Made by a program: the position numbers and the translations under genes. From CATOSP01 sp965205385 (GTDB lineage: Bacteria; Chloroflexota; Dehalococcoidia; Lucifugimonadales; UBA3495), in assembly GCA_965205385.1 (NCBI GenBank), contig CBDBGS010000007.1, forward strand, positions 682,001-746,000: 64,000 bases of DNA. Direction: 5' to 3'. A model generated the notes under the pieces. It saw only the letters and a list, made by a program, of their open reading frames with translations, was not told the DNA's origin and searched no databases. The stretch's first letter is position 1. Each line of letters opens with the position of its first letter. Below are positions 9,682-18,048 of the stretch, piece after piece.

Positions 9682-9704
9682 CTATTTGGCCTGGTGGGAA
9701 GGGG

Positions 9705-10487
9705 TTACTTTTCCCAGGCTACGGGGTTGCGAAGGGTGCCGATCTCGCTGATCTCTATCTCTACTACGTCGCCGTCGACCATGTTCTCGGTCGCGCCGTC
9801 GGTGCCCATCCAGAGGACGTCGCCGGGAACCAAGGTCATGTATTTGCTCATGTCGCTAATATACTCTCGGACGCCGAAGATGGCGCTTTTGATGTCGTAT
9901 TTGCCGACCAGGCGCCCGCTGAGAATGATCTTGACGTGGAGGTCGTCGGGTTCGAGGTCCGTCACGATCCACGGCCCCATGGGCTTGAAAGTGTCGGTAT
10001 TCTTGGCGCGCCAGAGGGTTCGGTCTCCCCGCTGCCACGTGCGTTCGCTGACATCGTTGCCGATGGTGTAGCCAAGCACGTAGTCGAGGGCCTCGTCCTG
10101 GCTGACGTTCTTGCATTCCTTACCGATTACCACCACCAATTCACCCTCGTACTGCAACTGCTCGGTGGCGTCTTTGGGCACAACTATAGGTTCGTCTTGG
10201 GCGACCAGCGCGTTGATGGCCCGGTAGCCAACGTCGGCCTTCTTGGGCAGGTTGGGTTCCTCGCCCCGCATGTTGGCGGCCCAGGTCACGTGCTCTGGGT
10301 AGTTTATCCCCGCGGCATAGAACGTCGGAGGGATGACGGGCACCAAGAGCTTGGCCGAGCTTAGCGGGTGGGTCTTGGAAGTATTTGAATGCTCACCGAA
10401 GGGGGTGCCTTCGACTTCGATCACCGTGTCGCCTTCGATAATTCCGTAGGCCGCGTTGCCGCCGGACTGAAATCTGCACCACTTCAT
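9705..10487 (-). CDS. Fumarylacetoacetate hydrolase (FAH) family protein
   Basis: A 260-residue enzyme of the FAH/2-hydroxyhepta-2,4-diene-1,7-dioate isomerase family, which cleaves or isomerises 2-keto acids from aromatic or related catabolism using a divalent metal. Signature segments are visible: YEGELVVVIGK (residues 113-123, with the metal-binding glutamates) and GYTIGNDVSERTWQ (about 139-152), then RAKNTDTFKPMGPW. Length is normal for a single-domain member, and the start MKWCRFQ fits the usual N-terminus. It stands alone, followed by a palindromic hairpin; no pathway partner is next to it. The substrate is undetermined, and members of this family may instead be oxaloacetate decarboxylases or acylpyruvases. 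Confidence 0.9.
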   Translation of the reverse strand: MKWCRFQSGGNAAYGIIEGDTVIEVEGTPFGEHSNTSKTHPLSSAKLLVPVIPPTFYAAGINYPEHVTWAANMRGEEPNLPKKADVGYRAINALVAQDEPIVVPKDATEQLQYEGELVVVIGKECKNVSQDEALDYVLGYTIGNDVSERTWQRGDRTLWRAKNTDTFKPMGPWIVTDLEPDDLHVKIILSGRLVGKYDIKSAIFGVREYISDMSKYMTLVPGDVLWMGTDGATENMVDGDVVEIEISEIGTLRNPVAWEK

Positions 10488-10688
10488 AACCTACGCTCCT
10501 AATCACGTTTCGCATGGCGTTAACCGCCCCAATTCTCACACCTGCCGCATTGACGGTCAAGCCAGAACATCTGGTCCCGGCCTGTTCCAGTCCCGCCTTC
10601 GCGCTAGGACTTAAATGCCTGGTATCGTGATGAGCGCTGGGTCAGTGGTCAAGTTGACCGAGGTCGCCTTACCGTTGTGCGAGTCCCA

Positions 10689-10919
10689 TTAGGCCGCCAG
10701 TTGGACCTTGCGAACTTCCGGGGTGAGACTGTCTGTCAGGTCTATTGGTGATGCACCGGCATCCGGGCAGGCTTCAATCGCTTCTACGATGTTGATAAGC
10801 AGTTCATCCTTCGTTTCGGCCTGACTGACACAACCAGGCAGTTCCTCGACTTCGGCCCAATACCCGCCTTCTTCGGCTGCCCTTATGATGACCGTGTGCT
10901 CCCTGTGGCGGTTGCCCAT
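10689..10919 (-). CDS. hicB: HicB-family antitoxin
   Basis: A 76-residue protein with the HicB partial RNase H fold signature: TVIIRAAEEGGYWAEVEELPGCVSQAETKDELLINIVEAIEA (residues about 9-51). HicB antitoxins bind and neutralise HicA mRNA interferases. The ribosome site AGGAGAGAGG lies just before the ATG. It begins 11 bp after the stop of the hicA remnant, the usual hicA-hicB order. The C-terminal segment is short, with no clear ribbon-helix-helix or HTH DNA-binding domain. Because the toxin gene is frameshifted, this is probably an orphan antitoxin here. Confidence 0.85.
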   Translation of the reverse strand: MGNRHREHTVIIRAAEEGGYWAEVEELPGCVSQAETKDELLINIVEAIEACPDAGASPIDLTDSLTPEVRKVQLAA

Positions 10920-10930
10920 AACCTCTCTCC

Positions 10931-11159
10931 TTACAGGTTATCGGTGAACTCCTCCTCTGAGATCCCAAAGGTCCTTAATAGTGCCTTCAGCAACCCGATC
11001 TTCAAGATTCCATTTGGGATGGAAAGTGTCCTTCCATTGATGACTACAACCCGTGATGACTACAACCCGGTGACTGCCCTTCCCGCGCCGCTCCTGTCCA
11101 CCCAGGCGGAGGAATGCACTCACTGGGTCAGCTTGTCTGACGTTGCGTAGGCCCGGCAA
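10931..11159 (-). pseudogene. hicA: HicA toxin gene broken by a 16-bp tandem duplication
   Basis: The ATG at 11159 opens MPGLRNVRQADPVSAFLRLG followed by the HicA catalytic-histidine motif GKGSHRVVVI. A 16-bp direct repeat (11038-11069) then shifts the frame. Removing one copy restores VVVINGRTLSIPNGILKIGL and then LKALLRTFGISEEEFTDNL, ending at the TAA 10931-10933. That is a normal HicA C-terminus of about 70 residues in total. As sequenced, translation runs out of frame past the duplication, so the mRNA interferase should be inactive. The very recent look of the duplication (exact copies) also allows reversion by slippage, or an assembly artefact. Confidence 0.85.
11038..11069. repeat. Exact 16-bp tandem duplication inside hicA
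   Basis: The unit tgatgactacaacccg occurs twice in direct succession (11038-11053, 11054-11069). Sixteen is not a multiple of three, which explains the toxin frameshift. Confidence 0.97.
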
Positions 11160-11262
11160 AATGTGGTTAAGGTAACACTGAGGCCAAGGAATGTTAAGAC
11201 TATTTGGGCGTAGAACTCTACGGAATCAAGTTTCCAATTCGGTTCGTAGAAACGGCACATTA

Positions 11263-12267
11263 CTAAATGGAAACGCTGTTGAGCCAGACCAGAGTGGCCG
11301 CGCCCAGAATGCCGGCCGAGTCCTTGAGCTTGCTGATTTCGAAGCGGAACCGCGTGTGGCGTCCGCTCATCGCCCGCTCCAGCATGATGGCGTGAATCCT
11401 GGGCATCAGGTCCAATTCTTCGATTCCCGTAGAGACACCGCCTCCCAGCACCACAACGTCCGGGTTGTACAGGTGGAGAGTGTTGGTGAGGCCCACTCCC
11501 AGCGCGGCAACCACGCCGTCTACGATGCTCATCGCCAGCGCGTCTCCCTGTCCCGCCGCCTGGAATACCCGCTCTGATGTGACATCCTCCAGAGGGTCCC
11601 CGGACAGAACGGAGGATGTGCCGCCGACTCCGTTTAGCCGCTCTTTAGCGATTCTGGCAACCGCAGTACCCGAAGCCAGGGCCTCAAGGCATCCCCGGCT
11701 GCCACAGTTGCACATGGGGGCGTTAGGCCCGGAGTCTATAACCATGTGGCCGATCTCCGCAGCCAGCCCGGCCGCCCCCCAAAACACCTGGCCCCGGTAG
11801 ACGACACCGCCGCCGATCCCGGTGCTGAGGGTCAGATAAACAAGGGCGCGGGGAAGCTCGGCAGTCCCGCCTTCTCCCCTCCCCGCGCCGAAATAGTATT
11901 CGCCGAGAGCCGCCAGGTCGGCGTCGTTGCCCACCCATACAGGAAGCTTCAACCGCTCGGCCCAGGCCTCCTTGGGGGATATGCCGTCCAGCAAAGGAAG
12001 GTTGGGCGGCTGGTCCAGGATGCCGGTTTCCGGGTCTACCGGGCCTGCCAGCGCCAATCCGATACCCGCTACCGGACGATCACCGCACCAGGCAATGGCC
12101 TCCCGAAGGGCGCCCTCGCCGGCAGCCAGGAGCTGTTCCTTGTCGTTCGATAGGCTGTTGGCGGCCCGCGTTTGCCAGTGGATTGCGCCGTTCTCATCCA
12201 CCACGGCCACCCTGTTCCAAGTGCCACCCCAGTCCATTGCAACCGCGACTCGCGAGTCTTGCGCCAT
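11263..12267 (-). CDS. ROK family sugar kinase (glucokinase-like)
   Basis: A 334-residue ROK family protein, the class that includes ATP-dependent glucokinases and N-acetylhexosamine kinases. Seen: the N-terminal phosphate loop AMDWGGTWNRVAVVD (about 10-24), the catalytic Asp in VWVGNDADLAALGE (D115), the STGIGGG loop (148-154), EIGH (171-174) and the ROK zinc motif CNCGSRGC (186-193). There is no N-terminal winged helix, so it is a kinase rather than a ROK repressor. It starts 1 bp after the stop of the upstream thioredoxin gene and is probably the last gene of that transcript, though unrelated in function. Sugar specificity is not determined. Confidence 0.9.
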   Translation of the reverse strand: MAQDSRVAVAMDWGGTWNRVAVVDENGAIHWQTRAANSLSNDKEQLLAAGEGALREAIAWCGDRPVAGIGLALAGPVDPETGILDQPPNLPLLDGISPKEAWAERLKLPVWVGNDADLAALGEYYFGAGRGEGGTAELPRALVYLTLSTGIGGGVVYRGQVFWGAAGLAAEIGHMVIDSGPNAPMCNCGSRGCLEALASGTAVARIAKERLNGVGGTSSVLSGDPLEDVTSERVFQAAGQGDALAMSIVDGVVAALGVGLTNTLHLYNPDVVVLGGGVSTGIEELDLMPRIHAIMLERAMSGRHTRFRFEISKLKDSAGILGAATLVWLNSVSI

Positions 12268-12268
12268 T

Positions 12269-12847
12269 TTAATTCAACACCTGTGGTTTGGTTTCGGCCA
12301 GCATTTCATCCAACGTGGACCGGAGGCGATCGGCGTCCATGGGGCCCACGAACCGTTTCAAAAGCCTGCCGTCCGGCCCGATGAAGAATTTCTCCGGTAT
12401 ACCGGTCACACCGTAATCAATGGCTATCTTGCCGTTGCCGTCTATGCCGTTAGGGTAGGGCACCTGGTATTCGTTTACATGGTCCAGGACGGAATTCTCC
12501 TGGTCCCAGATGGCGATCCCGATGAACTCCACGGTCCGGGACCGGTATTCCAGATAGACCTGTGACAAGGCCGGCGCTTCCCGGCGGCAGGGCGGGCACC
12601 ACGAGGACCAGAAATCCAGCATTACCACCTTTCCACGAAGACCGGCTAGGGCAACTGAATTGCCGTCCAGCAGCTCCAGCGAAAAATCCCTGGGCGTGTC
12701 CGACCACACCTCCGCTGTACCGAATTCAGTGTTGACCCCGAATCCGCCGGGAGTCCCGCCTGTGCTGATAGAAGCCCATGCCAAAAGAGCCAGCAAGCCC
12801 AAGACTGGAACGCCGGACGCCAGCAAAATCCAACCCCGCTTACTCAT
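12269..12847 (-). CDS. TlpA/ResA/CcmG-like membrane-anchored thiol-disulfide oxidoreductase
   Basis: A 192-residue thioredoxin-fold protein with an N-terminal membrane anchor (WILLASGVPVLGLLALLAWA) and the active site FWSSWCPPCRRE (WCPPC, residues 83-87). The cis-proline segment is GVTGIPEKFFIGPDG. Such proteins reduce the cysteines of apocytochrome c outside the membrane before heme attachment. It lies directly downstream of ccmH, ccmF and the CcmI-like gene in one minus-strand series with 14-bp spacing, which supports a CcmG/ResA role. Length matches the family. Start and topology look normal. Confidence 0.92.
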   Translation of the reverse strand: MSKRGWILLASGVPVLGLLALLAWASISTGGTPGGFGVNTEFGTAEVWSDTPRDFSLELLDGNSVALAGLRGKVVMLDFWSSWCPPCRREAPALSQVYLEYRSRTVEFIGIAIWDQENSVLDHVNEYQVPYPNGIDGNGKIAIDYGVTGIPEKFFIGPDGRLLKRFVGPMDADRLRSTLDEMLAETKPQVLN

Positions 12848-12861
12848 AACCCCGTGTGTCG

Positions 12862-14094
12862 CTATTTCCTAGACGCTTCGGCCGCCCGGGTGGCGGGCTG
12901 CTGTTCAGCCGAGTCGGTTGGAGTAAGGATGCGCCCCTTCAGTGTGTCCCGGAGGGTCTGGTACAGAGACTCCTCCAGTTCACCCCGCCGGAACCGTTCG
13001 TCCAATAGGGCCATCTCTCGTATGATCCCTTCCTGGTCGGGCATCATGCTTGGGACGGGTTGAGCCGGCGCTGGCCGGTCCCTGGAAGGCCGGAGTCCGC
13101 CCCAGAGAAGAAGCGCCGCCAAGACGAGGCCCAGGGAGCTGGGTATGGCCACCTGCCAAAAGACTCCGTTGGCCAACGACCTCTCCAGACGGAGAGCCAG
13201 TCCCGGCTGAGGAAGGTGCGACAGAGTCAACATCAACTCCTGGCTACGTCCCAGGTCCCGCGCTTCCCAGGCGTTGTAGAGAGTCCCGTCCAGGTTTGGA
13301 GATGACACCGGTTCCAAAGGGGACACTTTGAGTCCGGAGAGCCGTTCCGGGACCAAAATTTGGAAAATGCCCGCGCCCTGGTGAAAAGCTTGGCGGTAGG
13401 TGATGGAGTCTGCCTGGTAGGGTAATTTATAGGAAAACTCCATGTTATGCAGGCCCGGGGGCACCTGAGAAGTTACCGCAAACCCCGTACCAACAGACAC
13501 GATATCGCCTCCCGGAAGGTCCGATTGCATTCCGATGGTTTCAGCGAGAGGCGGCAGGGAGAAGCGGAGGAAACTCATTTGCGCGGGCACGGTAAGGTCG
13601 GGTTTGAGGGTCCTGTCACTTTCGTTGACCAGCGTGACGAAGTCTATGAAGGTTATCTCCCGTTCCGTGGCGTCCACATCGGCTACGACTGCCAGGTGAT
13701 GCGTGACGCGAACCACCGTTGCGTCTGTGGTAGTCTCGTAAACCATCAACTGCACATCGTCTGACAGTTCGGTCAGTGTGAGCCCCAGGGTATATAGCGT
13801 GCCGGCGTGGTTTGCCCCCAGAGCGTACCTGCCATCAGGAATGGACGGAAGGTCATTGAATTCAAATCGCCCGTCCTCACCGGTTAAGGTCTGGGCTGTG
13901 ATCACCGTTTTACCGTCAGCGCCGGTAACCAGCATGAGCACCTGGATTTCGTCGGGGAGGGGAGCGCCCACAGTGCCATTGACGATGGAACCACGTAGGG
14001 TCAATGTTTCCTGGGCGTAGCCTCCCTCAGCTCCGGACAGAGCAATACCCAACACCAGGACCACGACCGCAAGCCAACGAAAACGCCAGATCAT
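12862..14094 (-). CDS. Ccm-operon membrane protein with N-terminal sandwich domain
   Basis: A 410-residue protein I cannot name. It has a signal peptide (MIWRFRWLAVVVLVLGIALS), a beta-sandwich resembling carboxypeptidase-regulatory or transthyretin-like folds (LTLRGSIVNGTVG... TLTGEDGRFEFNDLP, residues about 32-100), a long extracellular beta-rich region (about 100-300), one transmembrane helix near 312-332 (WQVAIPSSLGLVLAALLLWGG) and a cytoplasmic tail with a short-linker helix (EGIIREMALLDERFRRGELEESLYQTLRD) of the kind seen in SHOCT or CcmI-like modules. Its start overlaps the previous gene's stop (ATGA), implying translational coupling inside the cytochrome c maturation operon. A role in presenting or handling apocytochrome is an inference from position. 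Confidence 0.75.
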   Translation of the reverse strand: MIWRFRWLAVVVLVLGIALSGAEGGYAQETLTLRGSIVNGTVGAPLPDEIQVLMLVTGADGKTVITAQTLTGEDGRFEFNDLPSIPDGRYALGANHAGTLYTLGLTLTELSDDVQLMVYETTTDATVVRVTHHLAVVADVDATEREITFIDFVTLVNESDRTLKPDLTVPAQMSFLRFSLPPLAETIGMQSDLPGGDIVSVGTGFAVTSQVPPGLHNMEFSYKLPYQADSITYRQAFHQGAGIFQILVPERLSGLKVSPLEPVSSPNLDGTLYNAWEARDLGRSQELMLTLSHLPQPGLALRLERSLANGVFWQVAIPSSLGLVLAALLLWGGLRPSRDRPAPAQPVPSMMPDQEGIIREMALLDERFRRGELEESLYQTLRDTLKGRILTPTDSAEQQPATRAAEASRK

Positions 14095-14552
14095 CCCTGG
14101 TTAGCCTCGCTCGAATCCGTCCCGGCATGGGATGGCTGGCCTCCGCAGGTGGGACAGCTTTCGGATTCCAGGGGCATGGGCGTTCCACAAGCCTCGCAGA
14201 CCGGTCCGTCTCCGGCGATGCCATTGGCGGCTAAACGGGCCAACAGCACGCTTCGTTCCAGGTTTCGCTCCGCACCCGACTCCAGGGCGCGGTCCCTGCG
14301 GCGGAGCAATGACGCTGCTTTCAGGCGATATTCCCTTAGCTGCTCGTCGTATGCCTCCTCAGTGACGCGGTTTAGCTGACGTTCCAGTCGCAATGTCCGT
14401 ATAGAGTCAAGGACAGATTCCAGCCCAGCGTCCTCCACAGCGTCCCTGGAATCGGCCTCACCGCCAATTTCGGTCCCTTCGCGTCTGAAAAACGGGTACA
14501 AGACCGCTATAACGCAGAGGAGGGCCAAGAGTCCAGCAACCAGGAGCATCAT
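14091..14552 (-). CDS. CcmI-like membrane protein with C-terminal zinc ribbon
   Basis: A 153-residue protein: one N-terminal transmembrane helix (MLLVAGLLALLCVIAVLYPFF), a coiled-coil helical segment (DSIRTLRLERQLNRVTEEAYDEQLREYRLKAASLLRRRD, about 49-87) and a C-terminal zinc ribbon (CEACGTPMP...SCPTCGG). The helix-plus-coiled-coil layout resembles the N-terminal half of CcmI, the apocytochrome-handling partner of CcmF and CcmH, but the TPR half is replaced by a zinc ribbon. It sits between ccmF (32 bp upstream) and the sandwich-domain gene (4-bp overlap). Function in cytochrome c maturation is inferred from architecture and context. Confidence 0.75.
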   Translation of the reverse strand: MMLLVAGLLALLCVIAVLYPFFRREGTEIGGEADSRDAVEDAGLESVLDSIRTLRLERQLNRVTEEAYDEQLREYRLKAASLLRRRDRALESGAERNLERSVLLARLAANGIAGDGPVCEACGTPMPLESESCPTCGGQPSHAGTDSSEANQG

Positions 14553-14584
14553 AGGGTCAACCAGCCTTCACAACGGCGGGAGCG

Positions 14585-16624
14585 TTAGTCCGCGCCCGGT
14601 ACCGTGTTCTGGACACCAGCGGTTTGAGAACCAGGGGATCGAGGACCGGCGTAGCGCGGGACCAACCGCGAAACCGCCCCAACCGGCGCGGCGCTTCTCT
14701 GAGGCCAGAGAGCGATCAGGGTCCCAAGCACCATCACGGGCCCCGCGACCCACATCCACCAGATGAGGGGGTTGACCAAAATTCTCAGCCCCACACTGCC
14801 GTCTTCCAAGTTTTCACTGGGCACGATATACAGGTCCTCTACGGGCGTGGAGCGGATGGCCGCGCGGGTCGAGGCCATGTTGAACGCTGGGTAGAAGGCC
14901 CGGTCCGGGTCCAGCGCGTACTTGAGAACGCCGTCCCTGTATACCTCGACCCGTGTCACGTATTCGGTGCGGTTGCCCTTGAATTCTTCGGTCGTGCCAA
15001 GATAGCGAACTTCGTAACCCCCCACGGTTACGCTTTCTCCGGGGGCGAGGACCACGTCTTTCTGCTCGTTGAAGAAGCCGGTGCCCACCACACCCAGGGC
15101 AACCATCACCACCGCCAGATGGACTATGTAACCGCCGTAGCGGGGCCGGTTGGCCCACACCAGCCGTCCGAACGCCAGGGGATAGATTTCACCCCTGGCA
15201 CGGGCCACAGAGCCTGTTCCGCGGACCCATTCCTGTAGTATTCCCGCCGTCACCATTCCCCCGATGCCGAACGCGGCCAAGGCGTATGGTTTCCACACGC
15301 CAAGTGCGATGAGGACCACGATTACGCACACACCCGCAGCCGCGGGAGCGATCAGGGTTCGGCGCACCGTAGCCCAGGTGGCGCGCCTCCACGGCAGCAA
15401 CGGGCCCACTCCCATCAGGAATATCAGGGCCAAGAATATAGGGCCGTTTACCAGGTCGTAAAAGGGTCTTGCCAGCGTTATCTCTTCCCCGGCGAATAGC
15501 TGAGAGAAAAGGGGGTACACCGTACCCCATAAGGTGACGAAGGCCACGCCCAGCAGAAGCAGGTTGTTGATCAGGAAGGCCGCCTCCCTGGAAAGCATCG
15601 AGTCCAGATTCTGCGCGCTTTTAAGCAGGTTGTATCTCCAGAAGAACACCGCGAACGGCACTATCACCCCAACACCCAGGAACAGCAGGAACACCCATCC
15701 CAGGGAGGAAGCCCCGAAAGAGTGCACTGACGGCACGGAGCCTCCCCGGTTCATAAACATCCCGTACAGCGCCAGTCCGAAGGCGACATTGATAAGCACG
15801 ATGTTCCACATGCGGAACATGCCCCGGCGCTTTTGCACCATGACCGAGTGAATGAAGGCGGTTAGTCCCAGCCAGGGCATCAGGGCCGCGTTCTCCACCG
15901 GGTCCCAGAACCAATACCCGCCCCATCCCAAAATCGTGTAGGCCCACCAGGAGCCCAACAGCAGCCCGCACGCCAGGAGCGCCCAGGAGAATAGTCCCCA
16001 AACCCGGCCGGCGTCCACCCACTCGTCGGCGGTCTTGCCACCCAGTAAGGACCCCAAGGCAAAAGCGAATGGTATGGACGCGGCGATCAATCCAGCCATC
16101 AACGCGGGAGGGTGGAAGAACATGCCGAAGTGGGTCAGGAGAGGGTTTATCCCTTCGCCATCCAGGGGCACGAAGGGTAGTTTGTCGAAGGGGTTGGCCA
16201 TGAATCCTATGACGGCAACGAAGAAGGTCAACACCAACATCAGGACGCCCGTGGTGTAGGGCAGGGTGTCCCGCACCGCCGCCGGAGCGCGCCAGACCGC
16301 AATCGCCGACATTATGGACAGGACGAAGGCGATGTACAGCAAGGAGCCTTCATTGCCCGCGTAGAAGGCGACCCAGGTGAAGTGGTCTTCCATGGCCAGA
16401 TCGCTGTGCGCCGCGACGTAGGCCACCTCGAAGTCGCGGTTGATGAACAGCGTTACCAAGCTCAACGTCGCCACGGTCAGGGCCAATACGGTCAATGGGA
16501 CGGCCCGCTGGGAGCTTGCAACCAGCTCCGGGGAGCCACGCAGCTTGCCGACCACCGACCCCACAGCCCCGTAGGAGGCCAGGGCCAGGGCTATCCAAAC
16601 GCACATGGAGCCGAGGTCAGCCAT
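14585..16624 (-). CDS. ccmF: Cytochrome c heme lyase subunit CcmF
   Basis: A 679-residue polytopic membrane protein of the CcmF/NrfE heme-handling family, which attaches heme to apocytochrome c in System I maturation. The tryptophan-rich WWD signature is clear: WWAYTILGWGGYWFWDPVEN followed by AALMPWL (about residues 225-252). Conserved family histidines occur in the surrounding segments (HSVMV; THFGMFFHPP), and a soluble loop sits before the last helix (VVLAPGESVTVGGYEVRYLG). Length fits the family. It overlaps ccmH by 8 bp. CcmA, CcmB, CcmC and CcmE are not in the window and should lie elsewhere. Confidence 0.95.
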   Translation of the reverse strand: MADLGSMCVWIALALASYGAVGSVVGKLRGSPELVASSQRAVPLTVLALTVATLSLVTLFINRDFEVAYVAAHSDLAMEDHFTWVAFYAGNEGSLLYIAFVLSIMSAIAVWRAPAAVRDTLPYTTGVLMLVLTFFVAVIGFMANPFDKLPFVPLDGEGINPLLTHFGMFFHPPALMAGLIAASIPFAFALGSLLGGKTADEWVDAGRVWGLFSWALLACGLLLGSWWAYTILGWGGYWFWDPVENAALMPWLGLTAFIHSVMVQKRRGMFRMWNIVLINVAFGLALYGMFMNRGGSVPSVHSFGASSLGWVFLLFLGVGVIVPFAVFFWRYNLLKSAQNLDSMLSREAAFLINNLLLLGVAFVTLWGTVYPLFSQLFAGEEITLARPFYDLVNGPIFLALIFLMGVGPLLPWRRATWATVRRTLIAPAAAGVCVIVVLIALGVWKPYALAAFGIGGMVTAGILQEWVRGTGSVARARGEIYPLAFGRLVWANRPRYGGYIVHLAVVMVALGVVGTGFFNEQKDVVLAPGESVTVGGYEVRYLGTTEEFKGNRTEYVTRVEVYRDGVLKYALDPDRAFYPAFNMASTRAAIRSTPVEDLYIVPSENLEDGSVGLRILVNPLIWWMWVAGPVMVLGTLIALWPQRSAAPVGAVSRLVPRYAGPRSPGSQTAGVQNTVPGAD

Positions 16625-17288
16625 TTCGCCCCTGGGGGCCGGGACTGTCCTGTACGGGTCCTAAACGGGCCTCTCCGGCCGTTCGTGGAGCATCTTCCAG
16701 GGAGAGGCCGCAGTCGACGGCTTCCAGATAAGGTTCCAATTCCTCCTGGTCCCCGGCCACAAGGCTTTCGCTTTGCCGACGGCTCATGGAACGGAGGATT
16801 ACGAACCCGGCGCCGATTCCCAGCAACACCGATCCTATGGGGACTACCCAGGCCAACAGGCTGATTCCGGCGAAGGGAGGAGCGGCCAACACCTGTTTGC
16901 CGTACCGCTGGACAAAATAGTCTAAGACCTCCTCGCGGGACTGTCCCTGGGCCAGTAGCAACCGTACCTGCTCCCTCATCTGCCGGGCCAATTCCACCTG
17001 GGCCTGGTCGATGGACTCCGCCGGACAGACGGGGCACATCAGCATGCGGTCGATGCTCTGGGCTTCTTTCTCATCAAAGGAGCCGGTGATAGGTGGGACA
17101 GGCGGAGGGTCTGCGGCTTGGGCAAAGGAGACCGAAGGCCACACGGCCAGATTCGACAAGACGAACGACAGTGCAGCTAACGTTAGCGTAAACTTCCTGG
17201 ATGAAATAGGGCCTAACATTTGGCCGGGACGCCTCATCCTAACGTCGGGCATTCCAAGCCCGGAAGAAGTTTGGGGGTTCTTGGCCAT
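16617..17288 (-). CDS. ccmH: Cytochrome c maturation protein CcmH
   Basis: CcmH/NrfF-like thiol oxidoreductase subunit of the heme lyase. The active-site segment is DRMLMCPVCPAESIDQAQVE; the family's usual redox pair LRCxxCQ appears here as LMCPVCP. It is followed by the conserved helical region EQVRLLLAQGQSREEVLDYF and then VQRYGKQVL, and a membrane helix (LLAWVVPIGSVLLGIGAGFVIL). An N-terminal signal anchor precedes it (FTLTLAALSFVLSNLAVWP). I chose the ATG at 17288 (MAKNPQ) rather than 17390, because the extra 34 codons run into an unrelated palindromic repeat at 17352-17441. No strong ribosome site resolves the start; M at 17237 is also possible. Confidence 0.88.
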   Translation of the reverse strand: MAKNPQTSSGLGMPDVRMRRPGQMLGPISSRKFTLTLAALSFVLSNLAVWPSVSFAQAADPPPVPPITGSFDEKEAQSIDRMLMCPVCPAESIDQAQVELARQMREQVRLLLAQGQSREEVLDYFVQRYGKQVLAAPPFAGISLLAWVVPIGSVLLGIGAGFVILRSMSRRQSESLVAGDQEELEPYLEAVDCGLSLEDAPRTAGEARLGPVQDSPGPQGRNG

Positions 17289-17351
17289 TATTGTACCAGC
17301 GTGAGGCGATGGACGAAGGCCCAACCCCGGCCGCCAGGGTCTTTCGCTACT

Positions 17352-17441
17352 TCGTCTGAACTGTGATTTCTCGGATGCCGCGATTTGCATGATTGGAAAA
17401 TCATGGCAATCCCTTAATCATGCGAATCACAGTTCAGACGA
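17352..17441. repeat. Palindromic intergenic repeat with 17-bp terminal inverted repeats
   Basis: A 90-bp element bounded by tcgtctgaactgtgatt (17352-17368) and its exact reverse complement (17425-17441). The core is also partly palindromic (gatttgcatgattgg... / ...aatcatgcgaatc). A related, more degenerate copy lies at 32855-32944. It separates the ccm and complex III operons and may fold in RNA. Confidence 0.9.
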
Positions 17442-17518
17442 TTACGCCAAGGATCGAAAGGCTCAGGACGGTTACGGGTGACGAAAGCGGGCCGAACGGG
17501 ATGGCTCCCTGGGATTAA

Positions 17519-18046
17519 CTAGCAACCGGTGGATCGCTGTCCAGTCGGCTGGAGGCAGTCTACTACGTATCTGGATATCAGGTCGATCTCTTCCTCGGTC
17601 AGCAACTTCCCGAATGCCGGCATCACGATCAGACCGGAAGTCATGAACGGTTTCATGCCGATCATTCCCAGTTCCATGACCGTAGTCGAAGTAAGGTCGG
17701 GCGTAACCGAAGGCACGTAACCGTACTGTTCCTGCATCAGAGTAAGTACTGGACCGTCGCCCTTGCCTTGGGCGCCGTGGCACTGCAGGCAGTTGACTTC
17801 GAACAGGTGCTTGCCGCTGGTAAAGGAAGTGGACTTGGGCGCGGGTATCCAGTCAACGGGAACCGCTCCTTTCACTCCGGGCAACCTGGGAGGTTCTCCG
17901 GATTTGTAGCTCTGCTGATAGTGCATTTCGTAGAAGATGTCCAGCGGGTAAGTCCCCTGGCCGCAGGCCATAGCAGCCAACGCGGCGACCAAAACGGCCC
18001 CAAAGAGCCAAGCCCGAATATGCGTCATGCGGCGCACCCGGCCCAT
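17519..18046 (-). CDS. actE: Alternative complex III monoheme cytochrome c lipoprotein, ActE-like
   Basis: A 175-residue secreted cytochrome c with a lipobox (LAAMACGQ, acylated Cys28) and one heme site CLQCH (86-90). A later methionine-rich segment (PFMTSGLIVMPAFGKLLTEEEI) can supply the axial Met. The N-terminal 'DIFYEMHYQQSYKSGEPPR' segment resembles ActE proteins, which pass electrons from alternative complex III to the oxidase. It starts 2 bp after actD stops, with AGGGAGAG as ribosome site. It is the last gene of the operon. Confidence 0.87.
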   Translation of the reverse strand: MGRVRRMTHIRAWLFGAVLVAALAAMACGQGTYPLDIFYEMHYQQSYKSGEPPRLPGVKGAVPVDWIPAPKSTSFTSGKHLFEVNCLQCHGAQGKGDGPVLTLMQEQYGYVPSVTPDLTSTTVMELGMIGMKPFMTSGLIVMPAFGKLLTEEEIDLISRYVVDCLQPTGQRSTGC

Positions 18047-18048
18047 CC

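Noticed and set aside
9645..10364. Plus-strand reading frame of 239 codons opposite the FAH gene
   Set aside because: Antisense of an FAH-family gene with clear metal-binding motifs; starts inside the palindrome at 9662.
17289..17390. Longer N-terminus of CcmH
   Set aside because: The additional codons extend into the 17352-17441 palindromic repeat and precede the natural signal anchor by too far.
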